Origin: Thermoplasmata archaeon
GTDB taxonomy: Archaea > Thermoplasmatota > Thermoplasmata > Lutacidiplasmatales > UBA184
Direction of reading: 5' to 3'
Assembly: GCA_028864975.1 (NCBI GenBank)
Contig: JAGWLG010000005.1
Location: 62,001 to 126,000 of the forward strand
DNA length: 64,000 nt
Part shown: positions 1 through 9,397 of the stretch, one piece after another
Numbering within the stretch: the first letter of the stretch is position 1
Layout of the letters: every line of letters begins with the position of its first letter
The notes under the pieces: model-generated
The model's database searches: none
What the model saw: only the letters and a program-made list of their open reading frames with translations
Told to the model about the DNA's origin: nothing
Position numbers and translations under genes: made by a program

Positions 1-2
1 CG

Positions 3-284
3 GGCTCGGCGGCCCTTCTGCTCTCGGCGGTGATCGTCCTGCTCTTCGTGGCCTACGCGATCAGCGCGCCGAGCTCTCTGCTCCTCCCCACCATGCTCTC
101 GCTCTTCTTCGCGCTCCTAGCGGTGCTCTACCTGGGGCGGGCGGCGCGCGCCCCTGCACGGCTGCCGCGCGAGGTCCTCGTCGCCGCACCCCAGGGGCCC
201 CCGACGCCCCCCATCGTGCACGAGCGACCGCCGCCCTCGGTACCTTCGGGAGGATTCACGCCGGGTCCGGTCACGCTTCCGTGA
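3..284 (+). CDS. C-terminal part of a membrane protein (5' end outside window)
   Basis: The frame is open from the first bases of the window to a TGA at 282-284, so the start lies upstream. The visible 93 residues contain two hydrophobic stretches, about residues 3-22 and 25-44, followed by a proline-rich hydrophilic tail. This is typical of the end of a multi-pass membrane protein. No family can be assigned. Its 3' end overlaps by 157 bp the 3' end of the large surface-protein gene on the other strand, which is unusually long for a convergent overlap. Either both tails are real or one of them is extended by chance, because the GC-rich sequence contains few stop codons. The clean membrane segments make this frame believable. 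Confidence 0.6.
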   Translation, partial: GSAALLLSAVIVLLFVAYAISAPSSLLLPTMLSLFFALLAVLYLGRAARAPARLPREVLVAAPQGPPTPPIVHERPPPSVPSGGFTPGPVTLP

Positions 285-3200
285 GATGGCCCGAAGGACG
301 GTCCTTCGGTCCGCTCAAGGCGGGAGGTCCTGTCCGAGATCCCCCGTCGGGGACCCATCGTCGGAGGGGCCGAGGGGAGCAGAACGACCCCCGGGGGTCG
401 CCGCCCCTCCTCCCTCTTCCGTGTCACGACAAAGTAGGCCAAGGCCCCGAGCAGGAAGAGCGGGGGGAGTAGCAGGAAGGGCCACCACGGACCGGCAGCG
501 AAGGGCAGGAGCGAGAAGTTCCCCTTGGTGTAGGTGCCGTTGTGGTCGATGATACACCCAGGTTCGGAGGGGGAGGTGCAGTTCCTCTTGGGCGCGGGGA
601 GCAGCCAGATCGTGAGGTCGGTGTGGTGCCCTCCCGGGAAGTCCATCGCGCCGTTGGAATACCAGTCATAGTAGCCTCTCGCCGAGGCGATGACCTCGTA
701 GAACCCCCCGGGGACGTCGGGGAGAGGGAAGGTGGCGTTGCCGGCGCTGTTGCTCAGGGACGAGTACGCGTCCCCGATGAGGACCAGGGCACCGCTGATC
801 GGTGCCGAGGTATTCCGATCTCGGACCTCGGCGTAGATGGTCGCGTAGGGGAACGGCCAGAGCGAGACGTTCTCCCATGCCACTTGTCCCCACGTGAAGT
901 TCCTCAGCACGATGGTGGGGGAGAGGTGGTAGCCGCTGTGGTAGGCGGTGAGCGTGTAGTTCCCCAGGCCCACGTCGGTGAAGTTCGCCCACCCGGAGCT
1001 CGGGGTGGGGAGGCTGCCCCCGGCGGTGGTCGGCGTGGGGTCGAAGTTCGTGAGGTTCACGGCCGCGGCCGGGACCGAGAGCCCGGTGTAGAGGTCCCGG
1101 AGGTGGACCCGCACCTGGCCGAACGTCTTCTCGAGAAGGAAGAAGCTCACGTTGAGCTGCCCGGTGTAGTTCAGCGCTTCGACCTTGGTCTCGGAGAAGT
1201 AGAGCAACGCGGAGGCCCGGATCACGCGGACCCCCCCGGAGAAAGAGCTCACATTGAGCCAACCATGCGCGTTGGTGAAGCCGACGAAGGTCCCGTTGAA
1301 CTGGACCTGGGCCCCGGAGAGGAGGTAGAGGCCCGAGGTCAGGTTGTACCCGTAGACCTTGATGTGGACCACGGGGAAGGGCACGAGGAAGAGCCGCAGC
1401 AGGACGCTGCGGTACTGGAGCAGCGTCGCGGTCCCCAGCGCCGGGTAGTAGTCGGGGACGTTCGCCGACGCGGAGGCCTTTCCGACGACGTCGGTCATGT
1501 TCCCGAACCCGTGGGCGTTCGCGCTCGTGCTGTTCGTCGTGCCATCGGGCATGTTGGCGAGGAGCAGGGCCCCCGCCAGCGGTCGGTCGTTGGAGCGGTC
1601 CAGCGCCTGCACGGTGAGGATGGCCCAGGGAAGGTGGACCAGGGTCAGGTTCGCCCACTGGTGGCCCGTGGCGTTCACCGTGAGGTTGAGCCAGCCCGGC
1701 CGGTAGTCCGGAAGGACCGCGTAGAACTGGACGGACCCGGCCCGGGCCGGGGTGAAGTTGAGGTAACCGTGGAGGTTCGTCAATCCGGAATAGGCCGCGT
1801 TCCAGAAGATGGTGACCCCGGAGAGGACAACGGTCCGGTTGTGGACGTCGAGCCCGTAGGTCCGCAGGGTAAGGCTGGGGAGGGGGACGAGCGAGACGTT
1901 CAGGAAGAGCGTCGGTCCAGGATAGAGGAAGACCCGGTAGTCCTTCTCGTAGTACCCCGGGGTCCAGACCGCGATCAGGTTGGGCCCCGCCCGGATCGCC
2001 GAGGAGTTGGAGTCGCCCAGGCCATCGGTCGGGACCTGGATCCTTTGGAGCCCGTTCGAATAGGTGTCGTTCACGTCCGCGCCGGCGATCGGGTTCTTCG
2101 TCAGGTTCGAAACCACGTGGACGTGCACCCCGGTCAGCGCCCACGGCCGCAGGGTGTCGTTGGCCCAGACCACGCCGGTGTAGGGGAGCGTCACGTTGTC
2201 GTACCCGTTGGCACAGTTCGAGAACATCGCCAGGGTCCGGAAGGTTCCGGTCTGGTTGAGCGACAGGTTCATCCAGCCCCCGGGACCGCTGGCCCCAGCG
2301 GCGGAACCGTTCAACGCGACCAGCGCCCCGGGGAACGGATAGGCCCCCAGAAGCGAGCTCGTGTCGTTCCCCCACGTGCGGAGGACGAGCTCCGGGAGCT
2401 CGTAGAGCGTGTAGTTCACGGAACGGTTCTGATCAGGATTGAGGACGAGGACACTACGGTTCTCATGGTAGCCCTGTTGCCACGCGGTGAGCAGGAAGGG
2501 GACCCCTGCGGGGATCCCGCTGTAGTAGACGTACCCGAACGAGTTGGTCTGTAGCGGGGGGTTCCTCCACAGATTGCCGTTGACGGTCACGTTGACGTCG
2601 ATCCCACCGAGCGGGAGGTGTCCCGTCGAGTTGACGTGCACCGTCAGGTTGGCGTGGGGATTGGGCGTGAGGTTGAGATAGACGAGACGTGGGGTGATCC
2701 CTGGTCGGATCCAGAGGCTGCCGTTCGCGGGGTGGTATCCCACCTTGGACCCGGTGACGAGCGTCCCTCCGGAAGGGACCTGCGTCTGGTTCCCGTAGCC
2801 GTGGGCGTTGGTGTTGGACTGCGTCGTGCCGTCGACGGTGACGAGGCCGGAGACGATCGGCAGGTGGGTCGACGCGTCGAGCATCTGCACGTTCAGGTCG
2901 GAGGTGGGAGCGAACCTCCACATGTCGTTCACCGACCCCATTCCGTTGTTCCCCCCCGCCACGAGGAGGGTCTCGTTGGACGGGTTGTCGATCCAGGTCG
3001 CTGCGGAAGCGTACCGAGCGCTCGGGCCGGGCTGGTAGGGGTCGTTCGACCACTGGACGAGGGTGGCGTTGTACGTCCACGCATCGAGCAAGGGCCCGGT
3101 GCTGGAGTCCCCTCCGAACAGGACGTCAAGCCTCTGGACCGGGTCGTAGACCCAGACGGCTCCATCGCGTGGCGAGGGTACCGACCCCGTCGCTACGAGG

Positions 3201-4054
3201 GTCCACGTGGTGTTCCACGGGTCGTAGCTCCACACCGAGTTGGAGCAAGGGTCGCACCCTCCAAAGAGCTCGAAACGGTGTGTGGTCGGGTCCCAGAGCA
3301 TCGACGCCCCGTGCAGACTGGGCGGTCCCACGCCTCCGCTGGGACTGACCGGGGTCCACGCCCCGCTGCTCAGGTTGAGCGACCAGGTGTCGCGGTAGGT
3401 GTAGGTCCCCGACCCGTAGCTCTGGTTCCACCCTCCGAACAGGAGCCCCGTGCCCAGATACGGGGCCACCGCGAAGGCCGGGTCCTGTCGCGGGGCCGGC
3501 GCGGAGGTCTCGTTGACCTGCCGCCAAACGTGGGTCGATGTGTTGAACGTCCAGGTCTGATTGTCGGTGAACTGTCGCGAGAGGTCGGTCTCCCCTCCAA
3601 AGAGGAAGTCCTCCCGGGGCAAGGGGTCCGCGGCGAAGGCGAAGTGGGCCCGGGGCGAAGGGGGCCATCCGACGGTCGTAATGGGCCCGCTCCAGGAGTT
3701 CGTCGTCTCGTCATAGATTGAAGTCGAGTTGGACAAGGAGGAGGTGATGCCCCCGAACAGGACCGCATACACTCGATTCGCCGTCGTCGCGAGCCCCGCC
3801 CCTTCTCCGATGAGGTAGAAGGGGGGTGCCGGGCTCCACGCCAGCGGCTGGGAAGACAAGGCCGACGCACGGGGTGCCAGGTCTGACGCCATCGGGCGAA
3901 GGCGGGGTGGTCGGTGAAAGGCCCCCCGGTCTGCATAGGAGGAGAAGGCGAAGGAGCTCGTCAGTAGCAGGAGCACCAGCGTGAAGGCGCCTATCGCGAG
4001 CCCGAGTCGCGAGGCGCCGGCTCGGCGTACGAACTCACGGAAGGAGCTCCGCAT
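128..4054 (-). CDS. Secreted Kelch-repeat / carboxypeptidase-regulatory-like surface protein
   Basis: A 1,308-residue exported protein. A signal or anchor helix lies at residues 16-38. Residues about 95-385 carry five or more Kelch-type blades, seen as repeated LFGG motifs followed by a W-T/S-containing strand. Residues about 390-1180 hold around eight carboxypeptidase-regulatory/PEGA-like beta-sandwich repeats of about 90-100 residues, with a recurring TNAHG-type turn. A membrane segment lies near residue 1195, followed by a basic stop-transfer and a low-complexity tail. N-x-S/T sequons are very frequent, as expected for an archaeal surface glycoprotein. The ATG at 4054 fits the start of the signal sequence. 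The role is probably adhesion or glycan binding at the cell surface; the ligand is unknown. The last 50 or so residues overlap the gene at 3-284 and may not be conserved. Confidence 0.85.
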   Translation of the reverse strand: MRSSFREFVRRAGASRLGLAIGAFTLVLLLLTSSFAFSSYADRGAFHRPPRLRPMASDLAPRASALSSQPLAWSPAPPFYLIGEGAGLATTANRVYAVLFGGITSSLSNSTSIYDETTNSWSGPITTVGWPPSPRAHFAFAADPLPREDFLFGGETDLSRQFTDNQTWTFNTSTHVWRQVNETSAPAPRQDPAFAVAPYLGTGLLFGGWNQSYGSGTYTYRDTWSLNLSSGAWTPVSPSGGVGPPSLHGASMLWDPTTHRFELFGGCDPCSNSVWSYDPWNTTWTLVATGSVPSPRDGAVWVYDPVQRLDVLFGGDSSTGPLLDAWTYNATLVQWSNDPYQPGPSARYASAATWIDNPSNETLLVAGGNNGMGSVNDMWRFAPTSDLNVQMLDASTHLPIVSGLVTVDGTTQSNTNAHGYGNQTQVPSGGTLVTGSKVGYHPANGSLWIRPGITPRLVYLNLTPNPHANLTVHVNSTGHLPLGGIDVNVTVNGNLWRNPPLQTNSFGYVYYSGIPAGVPFLLTAWQQGYHENRSVLVLNPDQNRSVNYTLYELPELVLRTWGNDTSSLLGAYPFPGALVALNGSAAGASGPGGWMNLSLNQTGTFRTLAMFSNCANGYDNVTLPYTGVVWANDTLRPWALTGVHVHVVSNLTKNPIAGADVNDTYSNGLQRIQVPTDGLGDSNSSAIRAGPNLIAVWTPGYYEKDYRVFLYPGPTLFLNVSLVPLPSLTLRTYGLDVHNRTVVLSGVTIFWNAAYSGLTNLHGYLNFTPARAGSVQFYAVLPDYRPGWLNLTVNATGHQWANLTLVHLPWAILTVQALDRSNDRPLAGALLLANMPDGTTNSTSANAHGFGNMTDVVGKASASANVPDYYPALGTATLLQYRSVLLRLFLVPFPVVHIKVYGYNLTSGLYLLSGAQVQFNGTFVGFTNAHGWLNVSSFSGGVRVIRASALLYFSETKVEALNYTGQLNVSFFLLEKTFGQVRVHLRDLYTGLSVPAAAVNLTNFDPTPTTAGGSLPTPSSGWANFTDVGLGNYTLTAYHSGYHLSPTIVLRNFTWGQVAWENVSLWPFPYATIYAEVRDRNTSAPISGALVLIGDAYSSLSNSAGNATFPLPDVPGGFYEVIASARGYYDWYSNGAMDFPGGHHTDLTIWLLPAPKRNCTSPSEPGCIIDHNGTYTKGNFSLLPFAAGPWWPFLLLPPLFLLGALAYFVVTRKREEGRRPPGVVLLPSAPPTMGPRRGISDRTSRLERTEGPSFGPSHGSVTGPGVNPPEGTEGGGRSCTMGGVGGPWGAATRTSRGSRAGARAARPR

Positions 4055-4171
4055 CCGACCTCCGAACCTGCCCGCAATGGAGCGTCATAGTCAGGTGCCT
4101 CGGCCTTCATCTGGGTATGGTGGAGCCTCGGGGGGGACCGTTCGGGGCGGCTGGGTCGCTGTCACCGAAGG

Positions 4172-4179
4172 TTTGATAG
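4172..4179 (+). promoter_or_regulatory. TATA-like element for the SRPBCC gene
   Basis: The sequence TTTGATAG is centred about 26 bp before the GTG at 4202, which is the spacing expected of a leaderless archaeal transcript. Confidence 0.5.
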
Positions 4180-4201
4180 TCGCTCGAAGGAGGCGACGCG
4201 C

Positions 4202-4699
4202 GTGGCGCGCGAGGAGCAGATCCCTCCGGACGACATCCTGTTGCAGGTCACTCCCGCGCTCCCGATCGCCGATGTCTGGGAGGGCCTCGTTCGCCCCGAA
4301 CACCTCCAGAAGTGGCTCGCACCGCGGGTCAACATCGCCCCCTACGAGGGCGGGGCCTTCGAACTGTTCTGGGACGAGAAGGATCCGACGAAGAACTCCA
4401 CCCTCGGTTGCAAGATCCTCCGCCTGCGAGAGCAGGACGAGATCGCGTTCACCTGGAAGGGCCCTCCGCAGTTCGACCACCTGATGAACCAAGGGGAGCC
4501 GCCCGCGACCACGGTGCAGATCCGCGTGTCGCCCTGCCCGGAAGGGATCGATGTGACCTTGGAGCACCAGGGTTGGAAGGCCGGTGAGGCTTGGGAAGAG
4601 GCTCGCTCCTGGCACTTTCGCTGGTGGGACGATGTCCTGCACCGGTTCAAGGACTACGTCATGACCGGAGAGGTCGACTCCCCCCCGACACGGGAGTGA
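4202..4699 (+). CDS. SRPBCC / AHSA1-like domain protein
   Basis: A 165-residue soluble protein covering one SRPBCC (START-like, activator-of-Hsp90 homologue 1) domain. The typical features are an early WEGLVRPEHLQKWLAP segment, a mid-domain IAFTWKGP strand, and a C-terminal helix beginning near W-x-W-W-D-D. Proteins of this family bind hydrophobic ligands or act in stress responses, and the exact ligand cannot be read from the sequence. The length is normal for the family. The start is GTG at 4202, supported by a TATA-like element 26 bp upstream. It sits alone between two large surface-protein genes and shows no operon partner. Confidence 0.85.
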   Translation: MAREEQIPPDDILLQVTPALPIADVWEGLVRPEHLQKWLAPRVNIAPYEGGAFELFWDEKDPTKNSTLGCKILRLREQDEIAFTWKGPPQFDHLMNQGEPPATTVQIRVSPCPEGIDVTLEHQGWKAGEAWEEARSWHFRWWDDVLHRFKDYVMTGEVDSPPTRE

Positions 4700-4760
4700 G
4701 CTCGGAGACGTTCCGTCGCCTCCTACGAAAATCGGTGCTGCCTCGCGGTTGGGCGAAGGC

Positions 4761-4768
4761 CTATCATT
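4761..4768 (+). promoter_or_regulatory. TATA-like element for the Kelch-PKD surface gene
   Basis: CTATCATT is centred about 26 bp before the ATG at 4791. This supports 4791 rather than the upstream in-frame TTG at 4749 as the true start. Confidence 0.5.
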
Positions 4769-4790
4769 CCCACGCCGGGTCGCGCCGCCG

Positions 4791-7700
4791 ATGCCTACGC
4801 ACACTCATGCGTTCGCGGGTTGCGGCACGACGATCGCCCTGGGTCTGCTCCTCGTGCTCTTGATGCCGGCGCCAGGGGTGCCGGCCTCGAAGGTCGTGGC
4901 GCCGGAGGGCGCTACCGGGATGTCGACGGCCTCTGGAGCGATGGCCATTCCCTCGATTGTTCCGATGCCGGTCGTCCCCCACACTCTCGCGGGTCACTCC
5001 TCCCCCGCCACGGCGGCGCTCGACTGGTTCAACCTGACCCCGAGGCTGGTCGGCAGCGCAGAAGGGCCCTCACCCCGGCTCGAGCCGCAGTTCGCCTGGG
5101 ACGAGGCCAGCGGCTACGGGCTCTTCTTCGGAGGATGGGACGGGGGTGCGGTCGATTCCGATACCTGGACCTTCACGCCCGGGAGCGGATGGGCGCTCTC
5201 CGCGGCAAGCGGCCCTACCGGCCGTGTCGACGGTCAGACGGCTTGGGACAGCACGGACCAGGAGGTCGTCCTCTTCGGAGGATGTACCACCTCGGTCGGT
5301 TGCCCGAACGCGGGGACATGGACGTACACCAATGTCGGAGGCTGGGTGTATGACACCGGAGCCACCGCGCCCGGGCGGACGAACGGGGGGATCGCCGATG
5401 ACGCTGTCGATCACTACGACGTCATGTTCGGAGGATGTACCGCCTGGAACTTCGCGAACAACCCTCCGGTCTGCACCGCCGTTGCCTCGGATACCCAGAC
5501 CTTCGCAGGAGGCTCCTGGACCGCTCCGACCCCGACGACGCACCCTTCCGCGCGCTTCGCGCCGTACATGGCATGGGACCCCGACGCTCAGGCGGTGGTC
5601 CTCTTCGGAGGCATCGCGCTCGGGAGCGGTGGAAGCTACGTCCCGCTCAACGATACCTGGAGCTTCTCGGGAGGCCAATGGACCGACATCACCTCGACGG
5701 CAGGGCACGCTCCCTCCCCACGAGGGATGGGGGGCCTGGCCTATCAGACCGGGCCGAAGCGGCTCCTTCTCTTTGGCGGTGCGGGCGCCAGTGGCAACCT
5801 GGCCGACACCTGGCAGTTCGCCTCGGGGACGTGGACGCCGCTCTACCCCACGAACACCCCCTCCCCCAGGTTCGGATTTGCGATGGCGTCGAACTCCAGT
5901 TCGGAGCCGTTCGTCCTCTGGGGCGGCCAAGGGAACTCGAGTCTCCAGAACGATACCTGGGTCCCGACCTATCCCTTGCGGGCCAGCGCGAGTGCCACAC
6001 CGACCACAAGCGACGTGGGGGTGACCATCGCCTTCACCGGCAAGGCCGGGGGAGGCGTACCCGGCTACACCTACGCCTGGAGGTTCGGCGACGGCAATAC
6101 CAGCACGGCCCAGAACCCTACCTACGCCTACGGCACCCCGGGAGCGCCGTACACCGTGACCTTGAACGTAACCGACTCGACCGGGGCCGTTGTCAGCGCC
6201 CCTGCTTTGCGTCTCACGATCAATCCTGACCCGAGCGCGACCCTCGCGGCCAACCCCCCCGCTCCCTACGTTTCGGAATCGGTGATGTTCACTGACACGC
6301 TTACGGGCGGAACGTCGTGCTGCGGCCAGGTCACCTGGAGTTTCGGCGATGGCTCGCCTCCGACCACGACGGTCGGCACTACGGTGACCTACTCGTACGG
6401 TCGCCCGGGGACCTTCGTGGCGAACTCTACGACCCAAGATGCCGCCGGCCTCTACGCCAACGCTACGACGACCGTGACCGTGTCGCCCCTCGCGATCACG
6501 CTCGCGGCTTCCCGTTCCCCCATCGCTGGCACGTTCCCGCTCTCGGTCTCCTTCCACGCCACGGCGAGCGGTGGCGCCGGCCCGCTCACCTACGACTGGA
6601 GCTTCGGCGACGGCACCGTCGGCACGGGCGCGACCCCCTCCCACACATACACCAACGCTGGCTCGTTCCAGGCGACGGTCTGGGCGAACGACTCATCGCT
6701 TCACAGCGCCAGTTTTACACTTCCTATCTGGGCGTACGCGCCCCTCTCGGCCACGGTCTCGGTGACCGCGGGGAATCTCTCCTATCCTGGCACGCCCGCG
6801 ACGATCTCGGCCACGGCCACCGGGGGTAACGGTACGCTCAGCTACGCTTGGCAATTGAACGGGAGCGCCTACAGTGCGACCACCGCGTCGTTCCCGTTCA
6901 CCTCCACGGGGGCCGGAAACTACACCTTCCAGGTCCGGGTGTCGGACAACGCAGGTCAGACCTCCACCCGAGGGACGGTCCTGACCGTCCTGCGACCGGG
7001 CACGACCCCGCCGGTATTGGGGGTTTCGCTTGCCCTCTCCCGGTCGAGCGCTCAGGGTGGCACGAACGTGACGGCCACCGCCACACCGGTGGACGCCAAC
7101 GGGGTGGTTAGCTACCTATGGACACTGAACGGCACTCAGCCCTTCCCGCACGCCGGGGGATCGACCTCGGTGGTCCAATTCTCCCTCGCCCATGGCGCGA
7201 CTTATCAGATCAACGTGAGCGCGACCAACGGGGCACGTGTGGCTTGGGCGCAGAGCCCCCTCGTCGTCTGGACGGGAGCCGCTCCCACCCCGCTCTCGGT
7301 CACGATCTCGCCCAGCGCGACCTCGCTACAGACCGGCTCGTCGGTCGTGTTCACGGCCTCCGTGGGAGGAGGAGTGCCCCCCTACGTCATCCTTTGGAGC
7401 GAGAACGGTACGAACCTCACCAACACGGGAGCTTCGCTGACCCAGGCGTTCTCACATGGAGGAGCGTACGCCTTCCGTGCCTGGGTCCGTGATTCCAGCG
7501 GTGTGGTCGCGGAGAGTTCGGTCGTCGTCGTCACGGTCACCATGCCCACTTCTCCCTCGTCGGGTTCCCCGTCCCCGACCTCGCTCTCCGACCTCTTCTC
7601 GCTGAGCAGCCCATGGCTCTTCCTTCTTCTAGCGCTGGTCGTCGCCGCGCTGCTGCTCGCGGCCCTCTACGTCCGCCGACGACGGCATCCGTCGGCCGCC

Positions 7701-8273
7701 GTCGGGGCGTCAGCTTCGGCTACGGGTCCGAGCTGGGCCGCTTCTCCTGCGACCGAGCCTTCGCCCCAAGCGGAGCCCCCCGAGGCCACGGTCGCTGAGC
7801 CCGGATTCTCCGGGACCGCCGGTTCAGAGTTCGCGCCAGCAACCGCGACATCTGAGGTCCCCGGGGAAAGCGAGTCCGATGGAGCCGAGGAGGTCATGCT
7901 CGAGGAGCCTCCTCCGTCCCCCGTTCCCGACACGCCCGAAACCCCAGCGACACCGACGGATGGCCCGGGACCGGACTCTGCCACAGACGCGGCGCCTCTA
8001 TCCTCTGGCGGGACCGAAGACGGACCTGGGGGGGCTAGTGAGGCCCCCGCGGAGCCCCTGGGGCACGGGCCGTCGATCACGACCGAACCCGCGAAGGATG
8101 GAGGGGAGGGCGACGCCCGGTCGCCCGCGGTCGCGGTCCCCTCTGCGGAGCCGGGACCCACCAGCGCCCCCCCAGGCGCCGACGCGGGCAGCGGGACGCA
8201 GGCTTCTGTGCCGGCACCATCGAAGAAGCGGATGAAGCTCCGGCGGAAGAAGGACCAGGACGGAGAATCCTAG
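4791..8273 (+). CDS. Secreted Kelch-PKD surface protein with cytosolic acidic tail
   Basis: A 1,160-residue exported protein. The signal sequence ends near residue 33 (MPAPGVPAS region). Residues about 75-400 form Kelch-type blades with repeated LFGG motifs and D-T-W strands. From about residue 400 to 930 there are six PKD/Ig-like domains with motifs such as W-x-F-G-D-G. A membrane helix starts near residue 938 and is followed by RRRR. The roughly 190-residue tail is rich in E, P, S and T and ends in a very basic stretch (KKRMKLRRKK). PKD and Kelch domains usually mediate protein or polysaccharide contacts outside the cell. The start at 4791 is preferred for its ATG, its fit to the signal sequence and the promoter spacing. 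The role of the cytosolic tail is unknown. Confidence 0.87.
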   Translation: MPTHTHAFAGCGTTIALGLLLVLLMPAPGVPASKVVAPEGATGMSTASGAMAIPSIVPMPVVPHTLAGHSSPATAALDWFNLTPRLVGSAEGPSPRLEPQFAWDEASGYGLFFGGWDGGAVDSDTWTFTPGSGWALSAASGPTGRVDGQTAWDSTDQEVVLFGGCTTSVGCPNAGTWTYTNVGGWVYDTGATAPGRTNGGIADDAVDHYDVMFGGCTAWNFANNPPVCTAVASDTQTFAGGSWTAPTPTTHPSARFAPYMAWDPDAQAVVLFGGIALGSGGSYVPLNDTWSFSGGQWTDITSTAGHAPSPRGMGGLAYQTGPKRLLLFGGAGASGNLADTWQFASGTWTPLYPTNTPSPRFGFAMASNSSSEPFVLWGGQGNSSLQNDTWVPTYPLRASASATPTTSDVGVTIAFTGKAGGGVPGYTYAWRFGDGNTSTAQNPTYAYGTPGAPYTVTLNVTDSTGAVVSAPALRLTINPDPSATLAANPPAPYVSESVMFTDTLTGGTSCCGQVTWSFGDGSPPTTTVGTTVTYSYGRPGTFVANSTTQDAAGLYANATTTVTVSPLAITLAASRSPIAGTFPLSVSFHATASGGAGPLTYDWSFGDGTVGTGATPSHTYTNAGSFQATVWANDSSLHSASFTLPIWAYAPLSATVSVTAGNLSYPGTPATISATATGGNGTLSYAWQLNGSAYSATTASFPFTSTGAGNYTFQVRVSDNAGQTSTRGTVLTVLRPGTTPPVLGVSLALSRSSAQGGTNVTATATPVDANGVVSYLWTLNGTQPFPHAGGSTSVVQFSLAHGATYQINVSATNGARVAWAQSPLVVWTGAAPTPLSVTISPSATSLQTGSSVVFTASVGGGVPPYVILWSENGTNLTNTGASLTQAFSHGGAYAFRAWVRDSSGVVAESSVVVVTVTMPTSPSSGSPSPTSLSDLFSLSSPWLFLLLALVVAALLLAALYVRRRRHPSAAVGASASATGPSWAASPATEPSPQAEPPEATVAEPGFSGTAGSEFAPATATSEVPGESESDGAEEVMLEEPPPSPVPDTPETPATPTDGPGPDSATDAAPLSSGGTEDGPGGASEAPAEPLGHGPSITTEPAKDGGEGDARSPAVAVPSAEPGPTSAPPGADAGSGTQASVPAPSKKRMKLRRKKDQDGES

Positions 8274-8287
8274 CGGACGGATGCGAC

Positions 8288-9193
8288 TCAGCGCCCCGCA
8301 CTGGGCGGGACCAGTCGGAACCACAGCGTGCCTCGCGTGCCTCCTTCCGGGGAAGGCAGGCCTCGACCAAGGTAGCGCACGTGCTGCCCATACCGGGCCC
8401 CCTTCGGGACAGCGACCTCGATCGTCTCGAGCGGGGTCTGGTAGGAGAGGTGGGTTCCGTGCGACAGGCTCCTGGACGGGACCGGGAGGTCCAGGACCAG
8501 GTCGGACCCCCTTCTCGCCCAAGTCCCTCGACGAAGGGAGATCCGGAGGAACAGGTCCCCCTGCCCCCCTTGGAGCAGCGGCTGGCCCTGTCCGGGGACG
8601 CAGAGGCGTTGACCGTCCTCGAGCCCCGGGGGAAGCCGCACTTCGGTCCAGGAGGCGAGTAACAGATAGCCGAGGCCGCGACAAGGTAGGCAGGGGCTGG
8701 GGGCGAACCCTGTCTCGAGCAGCCCTCGCCCGCCGCAACGCAGGCAGCTCTCCCGCGTGCGGACCCCGAGGAAGACCTCCTCCGGCCCGAAGCCGCTCCC
8801 CCCGCACGAAGTGCATCCCACCGCACCCCTCCGAGAGGCCACGCCCTCCCCCCCGCAGGCCGGGCAGGGGGCCGCGCGCGGGACCCGGAGGCGGACACGG
8901 CAGCCGGTGAAGAGCTCGCGTAGCCCGAGCACGACCGTGGTCTCGAGGTCCGCGTGACCGGCGTCCTTGGTGGTGAGGGACGCATCGTAGGCCCGTCGCT
9001 CGTCTTCGTTCGAAAGCGTGTGGTAGGCCTCGTTCACGGCTTTGAACCGCTCGGCGGCCGAGTCGTCCCCCGGGTGGAGGTCGGGATGGCACTCGTGCGC
9101 CCGATGCCGGAACGCCTCGTGGATCTCCTCAGAGGTAGCGTCGTGCTCCACGCCGAGGATCCCATAGTAGTCGGGGGATGCGACCTCGGGCAT
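8288..9193 (-). CDS. dnaJ: DnaJ-type (Hsp40) co-chaperone
   Basis: A co-chaperone that stimulates Hsp70 (DnaK) ATPase and delivers unfolded clients. The J domain occupies residues 8-71 with the essential HPD at 36-38. The long Gly/Phe linker of classical DnaJ is almost absent. The zinc-binding region follows with four CxxCxGxG-like repeats (first cysteines near residues 110, 127, 150 and 168; the last repeat is CLPCRGLG). The C-terminal substrate-binding beta domains follow but are short, so the protein (301 residues) is smaller than the usual 370-380. The ATG at 9193 is used here. A TTG at 9205 is also possible, since a TATA-like CTTTATG lies about 30 bp before it. No dnaK or grpE is in the window. 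Confidence 0.93.
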   Translation of the reverse strand: MPEVASPDYYGILGVEHDATSEEIHEAFRHRAHECHPDLHPGDDSAAERFKAVNEAYHTLSNEDERRAYDASLTTKDAGHADLETTVVLGLRELFTGCRVRLRVPRAAPCPACGGEGVASRRGAVGCTSCGGSGFGPEEVFLGVRTRESCLRCGGRGLLETGFAPSPCLPCRGLGYLLLASWTEVRLPPGLEDGQRLCVPGQGQPLLQGGQGDLFLRISLRRGTWARRGSDLVLDLPVPSRSLSHGTHLSYQTPLETIEVAVPKGARYGQHVRYLGRGLPSPEGGTRGTLWFRLVPPSAGR

Positions 9194-9366
9194 GTGGCCT
9201 CGCAACTAGTCCCGTTTGCGGGGATGTGCCTCATAAAGCCCGGGGGTCGAGTGGAAGCTCCGGGGCAGGCCAAGCCCTCCGTGGGCCGCGAGCCCACGTG
9301 GCCGGCTCAGGAGGCGTGGGCACGGGGCTTTGTGCGGTAAGGATGGGCTCCGGGGGCCAGGGACAG

Positions 9367-9376
9367 GGATAGATAC
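9367..9376 (+). promoter_or_regulatory. TATA-like element for the giant InlB-repeat protein
   Basis: GGATAGATAC is centred about 26 bp before the ATG at 9398, consistent with leaderless transcription. Confidence 0.5.
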
Positions 9377-9397
9377 GCGTAGGGCCATGCAGTCCTC

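Noticed and set aside
542..2554. Long plus-strand open frame of 670 codons opposite the first Kelch gene
   Set aside because: Its composition is that of a shadow frame (G, R, V, D, E-rich, no hydrophobic core), and the opposite strand encodes clear domains.
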